This document shows, piece by piece, positions 45,553 through 54,367 of a DNA stretch of 64,000 nt. The stretch's first letter is position 1, and each line of letters begins with the position of its first letter. The notes below the pieces were generated by a model, which worked only from the letters and a program-made list of their open reading frames with translations, was not told the DNA's origin and made no database searches. Made by a program: the position numbers and the translations under genes. The stretch comes from SIG299 sp045531955 (lineage in GTDB: Bacteria > Bacillota > Clostridia > Lachnospirales > Lachnospiraceae). The stretch covers positions 69,861-133,860 of the forward strand of contig JAZSFC010000020.1 of the NCBI GenBank assembly GCA_045531955.1, given 5' to 3'.

Positions 45553-48500
45553 CTATCTCTCCTTATAAACAAAATTGCTGAAACCTGCCTGACCGCCGGA
45601 TTCCTTGGTGGAATACATAAATAATCCAAAGCGGCAACCGGTGAAGTGGTCTAACTTAAAGTACATCTTATGGTCGGTACCAATCTTATTATATCCCCAA
45701 CCCTTCTTGTACAGGAACTTAGCGGTGTCCTTCATGTTAGTGAAGTCAGCAATAGCCTTTAAGGTTACGGTCTCACCTTCCAGTTCCACTGCTTCCCATT
45801 CCTTTACCAAATCGTCCGGATTGTAGTCTGTCATGCCCGGCTTTGCAGCTTCTTTATTCTGCATTACCAGATAAGTCTTACCGTCTCTCTTAGTCACCGC
45901 TGCAAAAGCATAACAGCTCTGCAAAATACAAAGACCTGCATAGTCACCATCTTTCATCTTACTGAAATCTAAGGTTACTTCTGCGGCACAGCCCGGATAC
46001 AGCATGCGCTGGGTCAGAGTATTTCTTGCTTTCACGAGGCTATCGCAAAGAGAGTCTGTTTCTAACCAGAGCACACCCTGTTCTTCATCGCAATGTACCA
46101 GGTTAAGCTCCGGCTCATGGTTAAACTGCCAGAAACTCTTATAGCCGAAGGAACCGTACTTTCTTGCCTCTTCCTCGGCAGAAAGCCCTGCTTCAAACTT
46201 AAAATCATCACTGCCTACCAATGGCTCATATGTATAATCCGGGCGGGTGGAGGTTACTTCAAAATCAAGCGGCACTCTGCCATGTACCCCGAGTACCGGA
46301 TAATCGTTTTCCCAGGTCATCGGAACAAGCACCGGAATTCTTCCCACAGCACCTCTGTCCTGGAATAAAACCGCATACCATTTTCCGTCCGGCGTGTCTA
46401 CGATACCACCCTGGGCAACACCGGAATTGCAGTAGCCCATATCGTCATTTAATACATCGCCGCCTACAAATTCCCCGTCTAACGAATCTGCTACAAAGCA
46501 GGCTTCCGTACGCTTCCATTCTGTTGCTAAGGAATGAATGAAGAACAGATAGTACTTGCCATTGATTTTATAAAAATGTGCACCTTCGTAGCCAAGAAGA
46601 GCTTCTTTGGTATCCTGTACTACTACCCGGTGTAAACCGCCTTCCTTTGGAGCGCTCAAATCCTCATTCAGCTCTGTCAGATAAACCGTGCGGTTGCCGT
46701 ATACAATATAATTTCTTCCATCGTCATCAAACAGTAAGGAACAGTCATGATAGAAGCCCTCAATGGTACGCTTCTCCCATGGGCCTTCCACCTTATCTGC
46801 CGTGTAGAGATACGTTTTTCCTGTATCGTTTGCTACGAAACATACATAAAATTTTCCGTTGTGATAACGTAAGCTTGCTGCCCACATGCCCTTACCATAG
46901 GCATTGCCTTCCTTCAGGCACTGTGCCGGTGTACTGTCGAGGCGGTCATACACAAACGCCGCATGCTCCCAGTGAACCAAATCATAGGAACGTAAAATTT
47001 CACAACCCGGCATGAAGTACATAGTGGTACTTACCATGTAGTAGGTGTCCTCTACGCGGATGACATCCACATCCGGATAATCCAGTCTGGTTAACGGATT
47101 CTTAGCAGGAAACTGCATGGTACGGTCATAAGAATAGCCGCGGTCCACGGTTTCTTTCCGTGGTGCAAGTTCAAAGTAAACTACTGCATTTTCTTCCAAG
47201 GTAAAGCTTACATCCAGCTTTCCGTAGGAAGCAAATTTCAGTTCGGAGCTTACTCTTGGCTGTGCCGCCATCTGAAGAAGCTTTGTCTGCTCTGCGCTTA
47301 AATTCGCCGGCTCGCCCAGGTCATGCCACACCTTTAACGGATTGGTGCCCTTTTCATCTACGCTCTTGGTAAGCAGGAAGTAGTTCTTTGTTTCCGCATC
47401 AAAATTGAAGTTTAATTCCACACTGCGTCCGCTTCTTTGCAGGGTCATGTTCCAGCAAATACCACGATATTCCCCGTCTTCTGTTTTCATAATTACACAG
47501 TTGTCATCACGATAAACGCAAACCGCTGCCTTGTCCTTTAACTGCTTGTAAAAAGCAAAGGTCCAGAAAGTAGGCTTTGGAATACAACCGTTTGCCACTA
47601 AACCGAAGCCGCCGTGGAACGGTGTAAACGGAACGCCACGCTCTTCAAAAATATCTCCAAAGGTCCAATAGGAATAGGACTCGTTATCATCGCCGAGGCG
47701 GGATAACTGATGGGCAATATAGGCTGCATTCTGATTGGTGTCATGCAGCGGACAATTCGGGATATAGGACGTATTAAACTCTGTGATATGTATTTCTAAT
47801 CCCTTGTATTCCGGGAAGCTGTCAATGATTTCCCTGGTGGAATGCAGGTCGGCAAAACCATCCTCCGGGTTTTCCGGATCTAAAAGCTCCGCATATCCGT
47901 AATGGCCAACATTGTCCGGGAACTTGGTTGCATAATGATGACGTGTTACAAAATCCACCGGAATTTTATTCTCCTGACAAAACTCCATAAAGGCCTTAAT
48001 CCAGATACGGTCGCTACCGCCGCAAACTGCAGGACCACCCACGCGGAACCGGCTGTCCACCTCTTTTACTGCCTCAAAAGATTCCTTGAACAGGCGGAAG
48101 TATTCCTGCATGTCCGCCTTTTCCCAGAAACCGCCCAGATTCGGCTCATTCCAAACCTCCACCGGCCAGGTAACTACTTCTTCGGCCCCATAGCGGTCCA
48201 TTAAATGACGGAGGGTTGCCTGCACCAATGCTCTCCAATCGTCATAAGACTTTGGCGGTGTGGTGTTGCCCTTCCAGTAAAAGATGGTCTGGGTACCGCT
48301 TGCCATCTTGTACGGCATAAAGCCCAGCTCGATAAACGGCTTTAACCCAAGACTTTTATAGCTATCCATTACCATGTCCAGGTAAGTGAAATTGTATTCT
48401 ACGACTCTTTCCCCATCCATCACGGATTCCTGATAAATTGCCATGTCATCGCAAAACAGACCATGACCTCTGATATGCTTAAATCCGATGATGTCCTGCA

Positions 48501-48627
48501 CCAGCTTTAACTGCTCCTGATACTCCTTCTGCAAAGCCAGACCCATGCGGCCGGTACCGATACAGAAGTCTACACCGTTATGGAATTTTACCCGGTTCTC
48601 CGGACAAATATTTATTGTTCTTTTCAT
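45553..48627 (-). CDS. GH39-GH43 fusion glycosidase (putative xylosidase/arabinofuranosidase)
   Basis: 1024 residues, no signal peptide, so intracellular. Residues 1-470 form a GH39 beta-xylosidase-like module (acid/base Glu in VEVWNEPNLGGFW, nucleophile Glu in LEIHITEFNTSY). Residues about 500-800 form a GH43 five-blade propeller (general base Asp in LDYPDVDVIRV, Asp and Glu in later blades such as FYHDCS and GYEGAHFYK), with a C-terminal beta-sandwich typical of GH43 xylosidases. ATG 48627 has GGAGG upstream; the longer frame lacks one. Two complementary activities in one chain would release xylose and arabinose from imported oligosaccharides. The fusion is uncommon to my knowledge. Confidence 0.9.
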   Translation of the reverse strand: MKRTINICPENRVKFHNGVDFCIGTGRMGLALQKEYQEQLKLVQDIIGFKHIRGHGLFCDDMAIYQESVMDGERVVEYNFTYLDMVMDSYKSLGLKPFIELGFMPYKMASGTQTIFYWKGNTTPPKSYDDWRALVQATLRHLMDRYGAEEVVTWPVEVWNEPNLGGFWEKADMQEYFRLFKESFEAVKEVDSRFRVGGPAVCGGSDRIWIKAFMEFCQENKIPVDFVTRHHYATKFPDNVGHYGYAELLDPENPEDGFADLHSTREIIDSFPEYKGLEIHITEFNTSYIPNCPLHDTNQNAAYIAHQLSRLGDDNESYSYWTFGDIFEERGVPFTPFHGGFGLVANGCIPKPTFWTFAFYKQLKDKAAVCVYRDDNCVIMKTEDGEYRGICWNMTLQRSGRSVELNFNFDAETKNYFLLTKSVDEKGTNPLKVWHDLGEPANLSAEQTKLLQMAAQPRVSSELKFASYGKLDVSFTLEENAVVYFELAPRKETVDRGYSYDRTMQFPAKNPLTRLDYPDVDVIRVEDTYYMVSTTMYFMPGCEILRSYDLVHWEHAAFVYDRLDSTPAQCLKEGNAYGKGMWAASLRYHNGKFYVCFVANDTGKTYLYTADKVEGPWEKRTIEGFYHDCSLLFDDDGRNYIVYGNRTVYLTELNEDLSAPKEGGLHRVVVQDTKEALLGYEGAHFYKINGKYYLFFIHSLATEWKRTEACFVADSLDGEFVGGDVLNDDMGYCNSGVAQGGIVDTPDGKWYAVLFQDRGAVGRIPVLVPMTWENDYPVLGVHGRVPLDFEVTSTRPDYTYEPLVGSDDFKFEAGLSAEEEARKYGSFGYKSFWQFNHEPELNLVHCDEEQGVLWLETDSLCDSLVKARNTLTQRMLYPGCAAEVTLDFSKMKDGDYAGLCILQSCYAFAAVTKRDGKTYLVMQNKEAAKPGMTDYNPDDLVKEWEAVELEGETVTLKAIADFTNMKDTAKFLYKKGWGYNKIGTDHKMYFKLDHFTGCRFGLFMYSTKESGGQAGFSNFVYKER

Positions 48628-48776
48628 AGCGGAAACCTCCTCACTAAATTTAGGTGAAACCTCTTCTTTTCTATAGTAACGCATTGACTTACCGCTTCCA
48701 ATGATTTATACTTGTAACAAATTGATATATCCTTTTATTGTTATTTTTTCAACATCAGCTATTCAGGAGACTACTT

Positions 48777-49613
48777 ATGAACGAAATTGATTTTATAGGC
48801 TACAGCGCAGTGCATCCCGTAGAATTTTGTTATGATATTCCATCCGGTTTTGACTGTTACTTGTTGCTGTTAATTACCTCACAGGCAGAACTCTTAATAG
48901 AAAACGAATTGCAGGCTGTTCCTGCAAATACTGCTATACTTTATACCCCGGGCAGTCGCATTTATTACCGGGCAAAAGGCGAAGAATACCGTAACGACTG
49001 GATCCGATTCCGTTCGGACGAATCCTTTGTGGAACAGTTTCCAATTAAAAATACACCGTTTCCCGTACGGGACCCGGAATACTGCCACAACCTGTTTAAG
49101 CTTTTAACCTGGGAGTCTTCCTTTACCTCCGCTAACAGCGAAACCACCATTTCCCACTTGTTGTGGGTTCTGTTTTCCAAGCTGCACGAAACAGCCGCAG
49201 AAGAAGTGTTGGGAGCGCACACACAGGCCCTGGTTCAATTACACAAAAATATTTGCAACCGCCCTCAGGCGCCGTGGAACATTACCCAAATGGCTGAGGA
49301 GCTTCACCTCAGTACCAGCCGATTGCAAACCCTGTATAAGCAGATGTTCGGCATCTCCTGCATGGATGACGTCATTCAACGCCGCCTGTACCGTGCCAAA
49401 GACCGGTTAAAATATACCATGACTCCTATCCGCGAAATTGCGGAGGACTGCGGCTACAACAACGTCGAACACTTCTGCCGTCAGTTCCGCCAATACAACG
49501 GATGCACCCCGGGCCAGTTCCGGAAGATTTCAGCAAATCAAAAAGAAGCAGACCTCCCTACTCACCTGACGTTAGGCGGCAAGGAAGCTGCTTCCCTCAT
49601 GACGGAATCTTAA
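48777..49613 (+). CDS. AraC-family transcriptional regulator
   Basis: 278 residues. The N-terminal cupin-type sensing domain (to about 160) is followed by two helix-turn-helix motifs (MAEELHLSTSRLQTLYKQMFG and IREIAEDCGYNNVEHFCRQFRQ), the AraC signature. ATG 48777 has AGGAG upstream; the longer reading does not. It is divergent from the GH39-GH43/GH10 operon across 149 bp and is almost certainly its activator, responding to xylose or xylo-oligosaccharides. The inverted repeat CACTAAATTTAGGTG (48642-48656) in the leader is a possible site. Confidence 0.92.
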   Translation: MNEIDFIGYSAVHPVEFCYDIPSGFDCYLLLLITSQAELLIENELQAVPANTAILYTPGSRIYYRAKGEEYRNDWIRFRSDESFVEQFPIKNTPFPVRDPEYCHNLFKLLTWESSFTSANSETTISHLLWVLFSKLHETAAEEVLGAHTQALVQLHKNICNRPQAPWNITQMAEELHLSTSRLQTLYKQMFGISCMDDVIQRRLYRAKDRLKYTMTPIREIAEDCGYNNVEHFCRQFRQYNGCTPGQFRKISANQKEADLPTHLTLGGKEAASLMTES

Positions 49614-49644
49614 CTTACTAATCCTATTCCTGTTGCCATGCGCT

Positions 49645-50475
49645 TTACAGCATGGCTTCAAACTTACGCACAGCTGCTGCCGCGCGGTCATATTCCTCCT
49701 CTGTTTCCAGATGTTCTAACATGGCAGGAATATCCGCCGGCAGTTTTTTGATTTCTGCCAGCAAGGTAAGATAATCGATGTTTCCCTCACCAATCAACAC
49801 TTCCTCAAACTCTGCCACACCGGAATTCGGCTTCAGACGGATATCCTTCAAATGCAGGGTAACAATCCGGTCCCGAAGCAGTTCAAAAGTGTGACAGATA
49901 AATTCCGTGTTATTATAAAGTCTGCGAGGATTGTTCATGGTATTGCAAATGTCTAAATGTACGCCGGTGGCAGGCCGGTCAATTGCATCCAAAAACCGTA
50001 AATACTCTTCCGGTCCATCCAGAAAATAGAACGGCATCATTTCGAAGGAAAGTCTGGTATGAGTAGGATTTACCGCGTCAATGACCCGTTGCATCACCGC
50101 CACGGATTCCTTGAAAAATTCTTCACTGTAGCCTTCCTTACAAGGACCGTCCCAATGAACTCCGCTTTTCGAACCTAAAATGTTCACGCAGGTGTCTGCC
50201 TCTAATGCTTCCGCCAGCCGCAGACGCTCTATCATGTACTGAATATTTTTTTCCGCAGTCTCCGGATTCGGGTCCAACGGATTGCACCAGGCACCCACCT
50301 CCGCAATGCGGATGTCATGCTTTTTCATTGCCGATTTAAAGGCTTCAATTTCTTCCGGCTTATCTGCCGGTAACCACCACGGACAGACTGCTGCTTTAAA
50401 CCCCTTTGCCACATGGGCCAAGGCATACTCTTCCGGGTCTTTCCCGTTATAAAATACCGCTCCGCCTAAACGCAT
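49645..50475 (-). CDS. Sugar phosphate isomerase/epimerase-like TIM barrel protein
   Basis: 276 residues of the AP-endonuclease-2-like (xylose isomerase-like) barrel family. Visible metal-site residues are LSFEMMPFY, VHLDICNTMN, VTLHLKDIR and the C-terminal LEHLETEEEYDRA. ATG 50475 shares a base with the stop of the msrA gene (TAATG). It probably acts on a sugar or inositol derivative; the substrate is unknown. It lies convergent to the AraC gene of the xylan locus but is transcribed with msrA. Confidence 0.85.
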   Translation of the reverse strand: MRLGGAVFYNGKDPEEYALAHVAKGFKAAVCPWWLPADKPEEIEAFKSAMKKHDIRIAEVGAWCNPLDPNPETAEKNIQYMIERLRLAEALEADTCVNILGSKSGVHWDGPCKEGYSEEFFKESVAVMQRVIDAVNPTHTRLSFEMMPFYFLDGPEEYLRFLDAIDRPATGVHLDICNTMNNPRRLYNNTEFICHTFELLRDRIVTLHLKDIRLKPNSGVAEFEEVLIGEGNIDYLTLLAEIKKLPADIPAMLEHLETEEEYDRAAAAVRKFEAML

Positions 50476-51041
50476 TATTTTGCTTCTCCTTTTCTTACAC
50501 AATATCTGTATTCCATCGGGTCAATGGTTTTCACCCACTGTATCTGCGCAATCGGCACATGACAATACCCACCCGGATTTTTATCCAGATACTTTTGATG
50601 ATATTCCTCCGCATCGTAAAAATGTTCCAGCGGACAGGCTTCTATAGCCAGCTTTACTTGCGTGCCGTCTGCACTTTCCTGATTCAATTTTTCTTCCAAC
50701 TGCTGCAAAGATGCACGGATTACCGCCTCATCCTCACTCTCCGTAAAATAAATACCGGTGCGGTACTGATGACCTTCATCCTCACCCTGCTTGTCCACGG
50801 AAGTCGGATCGATAATCAGATAAAACAGGTTTAACAACGCAGACAAAGGCAGTTGTTCTTCATCATAAACCACCTTTACCGTTTCCGCATGCCCCGTGTT
50901 GTGATAACGTACCTGCTCATAGGTAGGATGCTCCGTATCGCCATTGGCAAAACCAACCGTGGTTTCCAGAACTCCCTTAATGTTTCCGATATACTTTTCG
51001 ACGCCCCAGTAGCAACCCCCTGCCAAGTAAATTTCCCGCAT
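50475..51041 (-). CDS. msrA: Peptide-methionine (S)-S-oxide reductase
   Basis: 188 residues. Repairs oxidised methionine. The catalytic Cys lies in AGGCYWGVEKY (most relatives have GGCFWG), followed by TTVGFANGDTEHPTYEQV and the C-terminal EEYHQKYLDKNPGGYCHV block with recycling Cys. It leads a two-gene unit with the sugar isomerase, translationally coupled by TAATG, and follows the phosphatase gene by 36 nt. Confidence 0.95.
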   Translation of the reverse strand: MREIYLAGGCYWGVEKYIGNIKGVLETTVGFANGDTEHPTYEQVRYHNTGHAETVKVVYDEEQLPLSALLNLFYLIIDPTSVDKQGEDEGHQYRTGIYFTESEDEAVIRASLQQLEEKLNQESADGTQVKLAIEACPLEHFYDAEEYHQKYLDKNPGGYCHVPIAQIQWVKTIDPMEYRYCVRKGEAK

Positions 51042-51077
51042 AAAACACGTTCTCCTTTTTGTTCATAAAGAATCTGT

Positions 51078-51575
51078 TTACAGTTTACCTTCTTCTTTCA
51101 AAAATTGCAAGAACCCTTTGCAACCTGCTATCACATCCTGATAAGTTGCCTCAAAATCACCGGTGTACCACGGGTCTGCCACATCCCGTCCTGCTGCCAG
51201 CTGATGATTTGTTTCATAACCCGCAAAGCACAACAGTTTATAAATTTTGCCATCCGGGTCACCCTCGGCAATGCGGTTCATATTGCGGATATTGGCAGAA
51301 TCCATGCCGATAAGATAATCATAATAGTCATAGTCTGCCTTTGTCATCTGCACTGCCCGATGAGGCACCACAGGGATGTTTTTCTGACGCAGCTTGCTTA
51401 CGGTACCGTAATGAGGCCCGTTGCCGATTTCCTCGCGGCTGGTGGCCGCAGAATAGATTTCAAATAAGTGGTCGATGTGACGCTGCTTTACCATGTAGGT
51501 GAGGACGGACTCGGCCATTGTGCTGCGGCAGATATTTCCATGACAAACCATGAGCACTTTTATTTTATCCTGCAT
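51078..51575 (-). CDS. Low-molecular-weight protein-tyrosine phosphatase
   Basis: 165 residues. The P-loop CHGNICRS (CX5RS) near the N-terminus and the general-acid loop DPWYTGDFEATY near the C-terminus are complete. It removes phosphate from tyrosine residues, often of capsule or exopolysaccharide kinases. It lies upstream of msrA in the same direction. Confidence 0.95.
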   Translation of the reverse strand: MQDKIKVLMVCHGNICRSTMAESVLTYMVKQRHIDHLFEIYSAATSREEIGNGPHYGTVSKLRQKNIPVVPHRAVQMTKADYDYYDYLIGMDSANIRNMNRIAEGDPDGKIYKLLCFAGYETNHQLAAGRDVADPWYTGDFEATYQDVIAGCKGFLQFLKEEGKL

Positions 51576-51746
51576 ATCTTGGTATACCTCCGTATATCTT
51601 GGTTTTTCTAGGATTTATCACTGTTTCCAAACAGTTATACTTTTAACCTATCTTACCATATCTTGGCATAAATTACTATAACTTGGACGGCAAAACTTCC
51701 TCCGGCATCTTTGTTATTTCACTGCAAATACTCTCCTTTTATAATT

Positions 51747-51781
51747 AAAAAAACTGCGGAAGGTCCTAAGACCTTCCGCAG
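51747..51781 (-). terminator. Strong terminator downstream of the 171-residue protein gene
   Basis: Leftward, a 12-bp perfect stem CTGCGGAAGGTC / GACCTTCCGCAG with a 4-nt loop and seven T. It lies 190 nt past the stop at 51972, an unusually long distance. Confidence 0.92.
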
Positions 51782-51971
51782 CCTGTGCTTAAAACCGAAC
51801 CTCCGCACGCTTCAATGAAGCAGGTTTTCTACAAGGCAAGAAATTTTCATCCGCAATTAGTCTTACATTGAACATAAACCGATAATAAATAACCGATAAC
51901 AGATATACCTTAACCTTGAACAGTAACTTCCTGATCCCATAATCATTGGAAGCCTTGTACGGAAAAACGCT
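51782..51971 (-). ncRNA. Long 3' UTR or possible small RNA before the terminator
   Basis: About 190 nt with no coding frame, ending in the strong terminator at 51747-51781. It contains small hairpins (CTTCC...GGAAG, and CCTGC-TTCATTGAA-GCGTGCGG type). It could be a 3'-UTR-derived RNA of the upstream gene or an independent RNA. I could not match it to 6S, SRP, RNase P or tmRNA features. Confidence 0.25.
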
Positions 51972-52487
51972 TTAGATATCTACTTCAAACTGTACCGTTT
52001 GATTGTACTTATCCAGCGCCATTTGCATTTCCATAATTTTCGTAGAAACGCACTCATACTCCTTCTTTATCAATTCCAGGTCATAATTGATGTATCTATA
52101 TTCCGGAACTGAATTTCTGGACATGTAAGCGTTTTGCTCCACTCTTGCCTTTGGGAGCTGCTTGCGCATCATATCGAGCACAGATTTTCTCTTATTCAGC
52201 TGCGCCATCTTGATGAGGATGGTATCAATGCTCATTTCCACATCTCCCACCGGAACCTTGGCAGTAGCATTTGCTACATTGAGCGCATGCTTGATAATTG
52301 CGATTTTTTCATCCAATTCTGCAATTGTGGCTGCAACTTCTGCATAATCATATTCCGGCACAACCGGTTCCTCATTAATTGCTACCACATATGTGCTGGA
52401 TGCTTCTTCCTTATTCGCCCAAAAGGCCTTATCTTCCTCTAAGCTCCTAAGCAGCTTATTCGCATATGCCGATGTCATTGTCTTCAT
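51972..52487 (-). CDS. Helical protein of unknown function
   Basis: 171 residues from ATG 52487, which has CGGAGGAAA upstream. Mostly long helices with heptad-like spacing (IAELDEKIAIIKHALNVANA, then MSIDTILIKMAQLNKRKSVL). The layout of a helix, a short Asn/Val turn and a second helix with 'lakmaqLnkrk' recalls DIP1984/DUF6847-type proteins, but I cannot confirm this. It lies 46 nt downstream of a small XRE regulator gene and is probably cotranscribed with it. Confidence 0.6.
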   Translation of the reverse strand: MKTMTSAYANKLLRSLEEDKAFWANKEEASSTYVVAINEEPVVPEYDYAEVAATIAELDEKIAIIKHALNVANATAKVPVGDVEMSIDTILIKMAQLNKRKSVLDMMRKQLPKARVEQNAYMSRNSVPEYRYINYDLELIKKEYECVSTKIMEMQMALDKYNQTVQFEVDI

Positions 52488-52533
52488 TCTGAATTTCCTC
52501 CGTTTCTTTTGTTTTCTAAGTTCTGCTATTATC

Positions 52534-52833
52534 TTACCACCTCGCACATGATTTGTCATTGAACCGGCAGTTTAAAAATTTTCCTATGGAACGAACAATA
52601 TCCCCGGCAACGACGAGGATATCTTCAATACTTGTATGTAGTAATCTGCTTAAGATTACAAAATTGTCTAAGCTCGGTAAGGATTTGCCGGAAATCCATT
52701 TGTAGATTGCCTGCGGGTTTTCAAATCCCATGGCGCTCTGCACATCCTTTACGGTATAACCATTTTCTGTGAGCAGTTTCTTAATTTGTTTTCCTGTTTC
52801 CTTTTGCTGAATTGACAAATACATTGGTTCCAT
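52534..52833 (-). CDS. XRE-family HTH protein
   Basis: 99 residues with a Cro/C1-type helix-turn-helix (YTVKDVQSAMGFENPQAIYKWISGKSLPSLDNFVILSRLL), followed by a short tail. AGGAGG precedes ATG 52833. It is probably the regulator of itself and the helical protein downstream. Confidence 0.88.
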   Translation of the reverse strand: MEPMYLSIQQKETGKQIKKLLTENGYTVKDVQSAMGFENPQAIYKWISGKSLPSLDNFVILSRLLHTSIEDILVVAGDIVRSIGKFLNCRFNDKSCARW

Positions 52834-52949
52834 AAGTTTGTACCTCCTGTAAATATCTCTTCCATCCCAAACACGATTGTACCTAGATTTATATTATAAC
52901 ACAACTTTTTCAAAAAGTCATTAAACTTTTAGTTTAAAAATTCCGTTTA

Positions 52950-53480
52950 TTAAAACCTTTCCCAATGCACTTTCTCCATCTTCAAATCTACCTCAGCATA
53001 CCCGCTTGGACGCTCCGTCGGCACACCCACGGAAAGAATGGCTTCCAGTGCATAATTTTCCGGCACCCCAAGCAGCTCCCGGCAGAAGCTTTCTGTGGAC
53101 TGCCCGTTCTCTGCTTCACGGCACCGTCCCTGAATCCAACAGCTGCCAAATCCAAGGGCATCTGCCATCAGATGCATGTTGCTCATGGCAATGGAGCAAT
53201 CCTCCACCCACACATCCGGGGTGACGGAAGTATCCCCAAATACCACAATGGCACAGCCGGCATTTTCTAACATTTTTGCAGCGCCTGTCCGGCACTTTGC
53301 AAGAGCCTTCAGCGTTTCTTTTTCCTGCACCACTACAAACTCCCATGGCTTGCGGTTTTTGCTGGTGGCAGAGGCAAGCCCCGCCTGCAGAATAAGTTTT
53401 ATTTTGTCTTCCGGAATGGATTCTCCGGTATATTTGCGGATGCTGCGACGTTTAAGCATGAGTTGTAATAAGTCGTTCAT
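52950..53480 (-). CDS. Nitroreductase-family flavoprotein
   Basis: 176 residues. The FMN site is visible in KRRSIRKYTGESI, then ASATSKNRKPWEFVVV, and a C-terminal ALGFGSCWIQG/ILSVGVPTE block. The family reduces nitro compounds, quinones or enones with NAD(P)H. Its start overlaps the ogt stop by 4 nt (ATGA), so the two are coupled. Confidence 0.92.
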   Translation of the reverse strand: MNDLLQLMLKRRSIRKYTGESIPEDKIKLILQAGLASATSKNRKPWEFVVVQEKETLKALAKCRTGAAKMLENAGCAIVVFGDTSVTPDVWVEDCSIAMSNMHLMADALGFGSCWIQGRCREAENGQSTESFCRELLGVPENYALEAILSVGVPTERPSGYAEVDLKMEKVHWERF

Positions 53481-53959
53481 TTGATATTTACTCCTTCAAG
53501 TTCTAAAAGCTTTTGTTTCACCTCTACGCCGCATCCAAAGCCCCCGATGGTACCGTTCTTGTTGATGACCCGGTGACACGGCACAAGAAGCAGAATCGGA
53601 TTTCTTGTGTTAGCCTGACCGATGGCACGGACCGCTTTGGGGTTGCCGATGGCAACGGCGATGTCCTCATAGCTTCTGGTTTCGCCGTAAGGGATATCCC
53701 GCAGGGCGTTCCAAACAGAGTGCTGAAAGGGCGTGCCGAAAGGATATTTAATTGGCAGGGTAAAACCGGTGCGTTCTCCCGCGAAGTATTCGGTAAGCTG
53801 GGCGTGAGCCTGCTGTAACAGCAAAGTTGCAGGTGGTTGGAGTTCTGCCCCTGCAATCTCCTCTTGCTCCGTAAGCAGACGTACCCCGATGATATATCCG
53901 TTTTCTTCTTTGATTTCCAAAATGCCGACGGGGCTGTTGTAATGGTAGATGGTAAGCAT
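53477..53959 (-). CDS. ogt: Methylated-DNA--protein-cysteine methyltransferase
   Basis: 160 residues. Repairs O6-methylguanine by moving the methyl group to its own cysteine. The acceptor is in LVPCHRVI, preceded by the helix-turn-helix part (IPYGETRSYEDIAVAIGNPKAVRAIGQA). It lies just below dinB and an unknown small gene, in a group of DNA-repair genes read leftward. Confidence 0.94.
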   Translation of the reverse strand: MLTIYHYNSPVGILEIKEENGYIIGVRLLTEQEEIAGAELQPPATLLLQQAHAQLTEYFAGERTGFTLPIKYPFGTPFQHSVWNALRDIPYGETRSYEDIAVAIGNPKAVRAIGQANTRNPILLLVPCHRVINKNGTIGGFGCGVEVKQKLLELEGVNIK

Positions 53960-54020
53960 AACAGAACCTCGTTTTTCCTGTGATTTACTGCTTCTATTTT
54001 AGCATAAAGAAATTAAATTG

Positions 54021-54335
54021 TCATTTATATTTCAGCACCCACTTTTCCTCCGTCAGAAAGTGGATGAGCATTGCCGGAAACTGTTTGCCCAGCAGCGTAA
54101 TGAGGCAGTCATATTCCACCGACGGAATGCCCGCGTAGTTTTTCTTTTCTTGGGACAACACCTGAATTTGGCGGATGGTGTGGATTTCCGCATCTTCGTC
54201 TTTTACCTTAAACATGAGGGGCGTGGTCTTGCCGGAACAGGTGGACCAGCTCTGCACCGCAATTTCAATTTGCTCGCCCGTTACAGCGCCGGAATTTGGC
54301 TGTTGATTGTTTGTTCCTATGCCGAAGGTTCCCAT
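54021..54335 (-). CDS. Small protein of unknown function next to dinB
   Basis: 104 residues from ATG 54335; a GTG three codons earlier is possible. The sequence MGTFGIGTNNQQPNSG leads into a beta-rich domain (GEQIEIAVQSWSTCSGKTTPLMFKVKDEDAEIHTIRQIQVL), ending in an amphipathic stretch. No signal peptide and no known motif. It follows dinB by 32 nt, so cotranscription and a DNA-damage link are plausible but unproven. Confidence 0.6.
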   Translation of the reverse strand: MGTFGIGTNNQQPNSGAVTGEQIEIAVQSWSTCSGKTTPLMFKVKDEDAEIHTIRQIQVLSQEKKNYAGIPSVEYDCLITLLGKQFPAMLIHFLTEEKWVLKYK

Positions 54336-54367
54336 GACCTGCACCCCTTTCTGCCAATACTAATGTG

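Noticed and set aside
51782..51971. 6S RNA, SRP RNA or RNase P RNA
   Set aside because: No matching conserved blocks or overall fold were found by eye; kept only as an undefined 3' UTR or small RNA.
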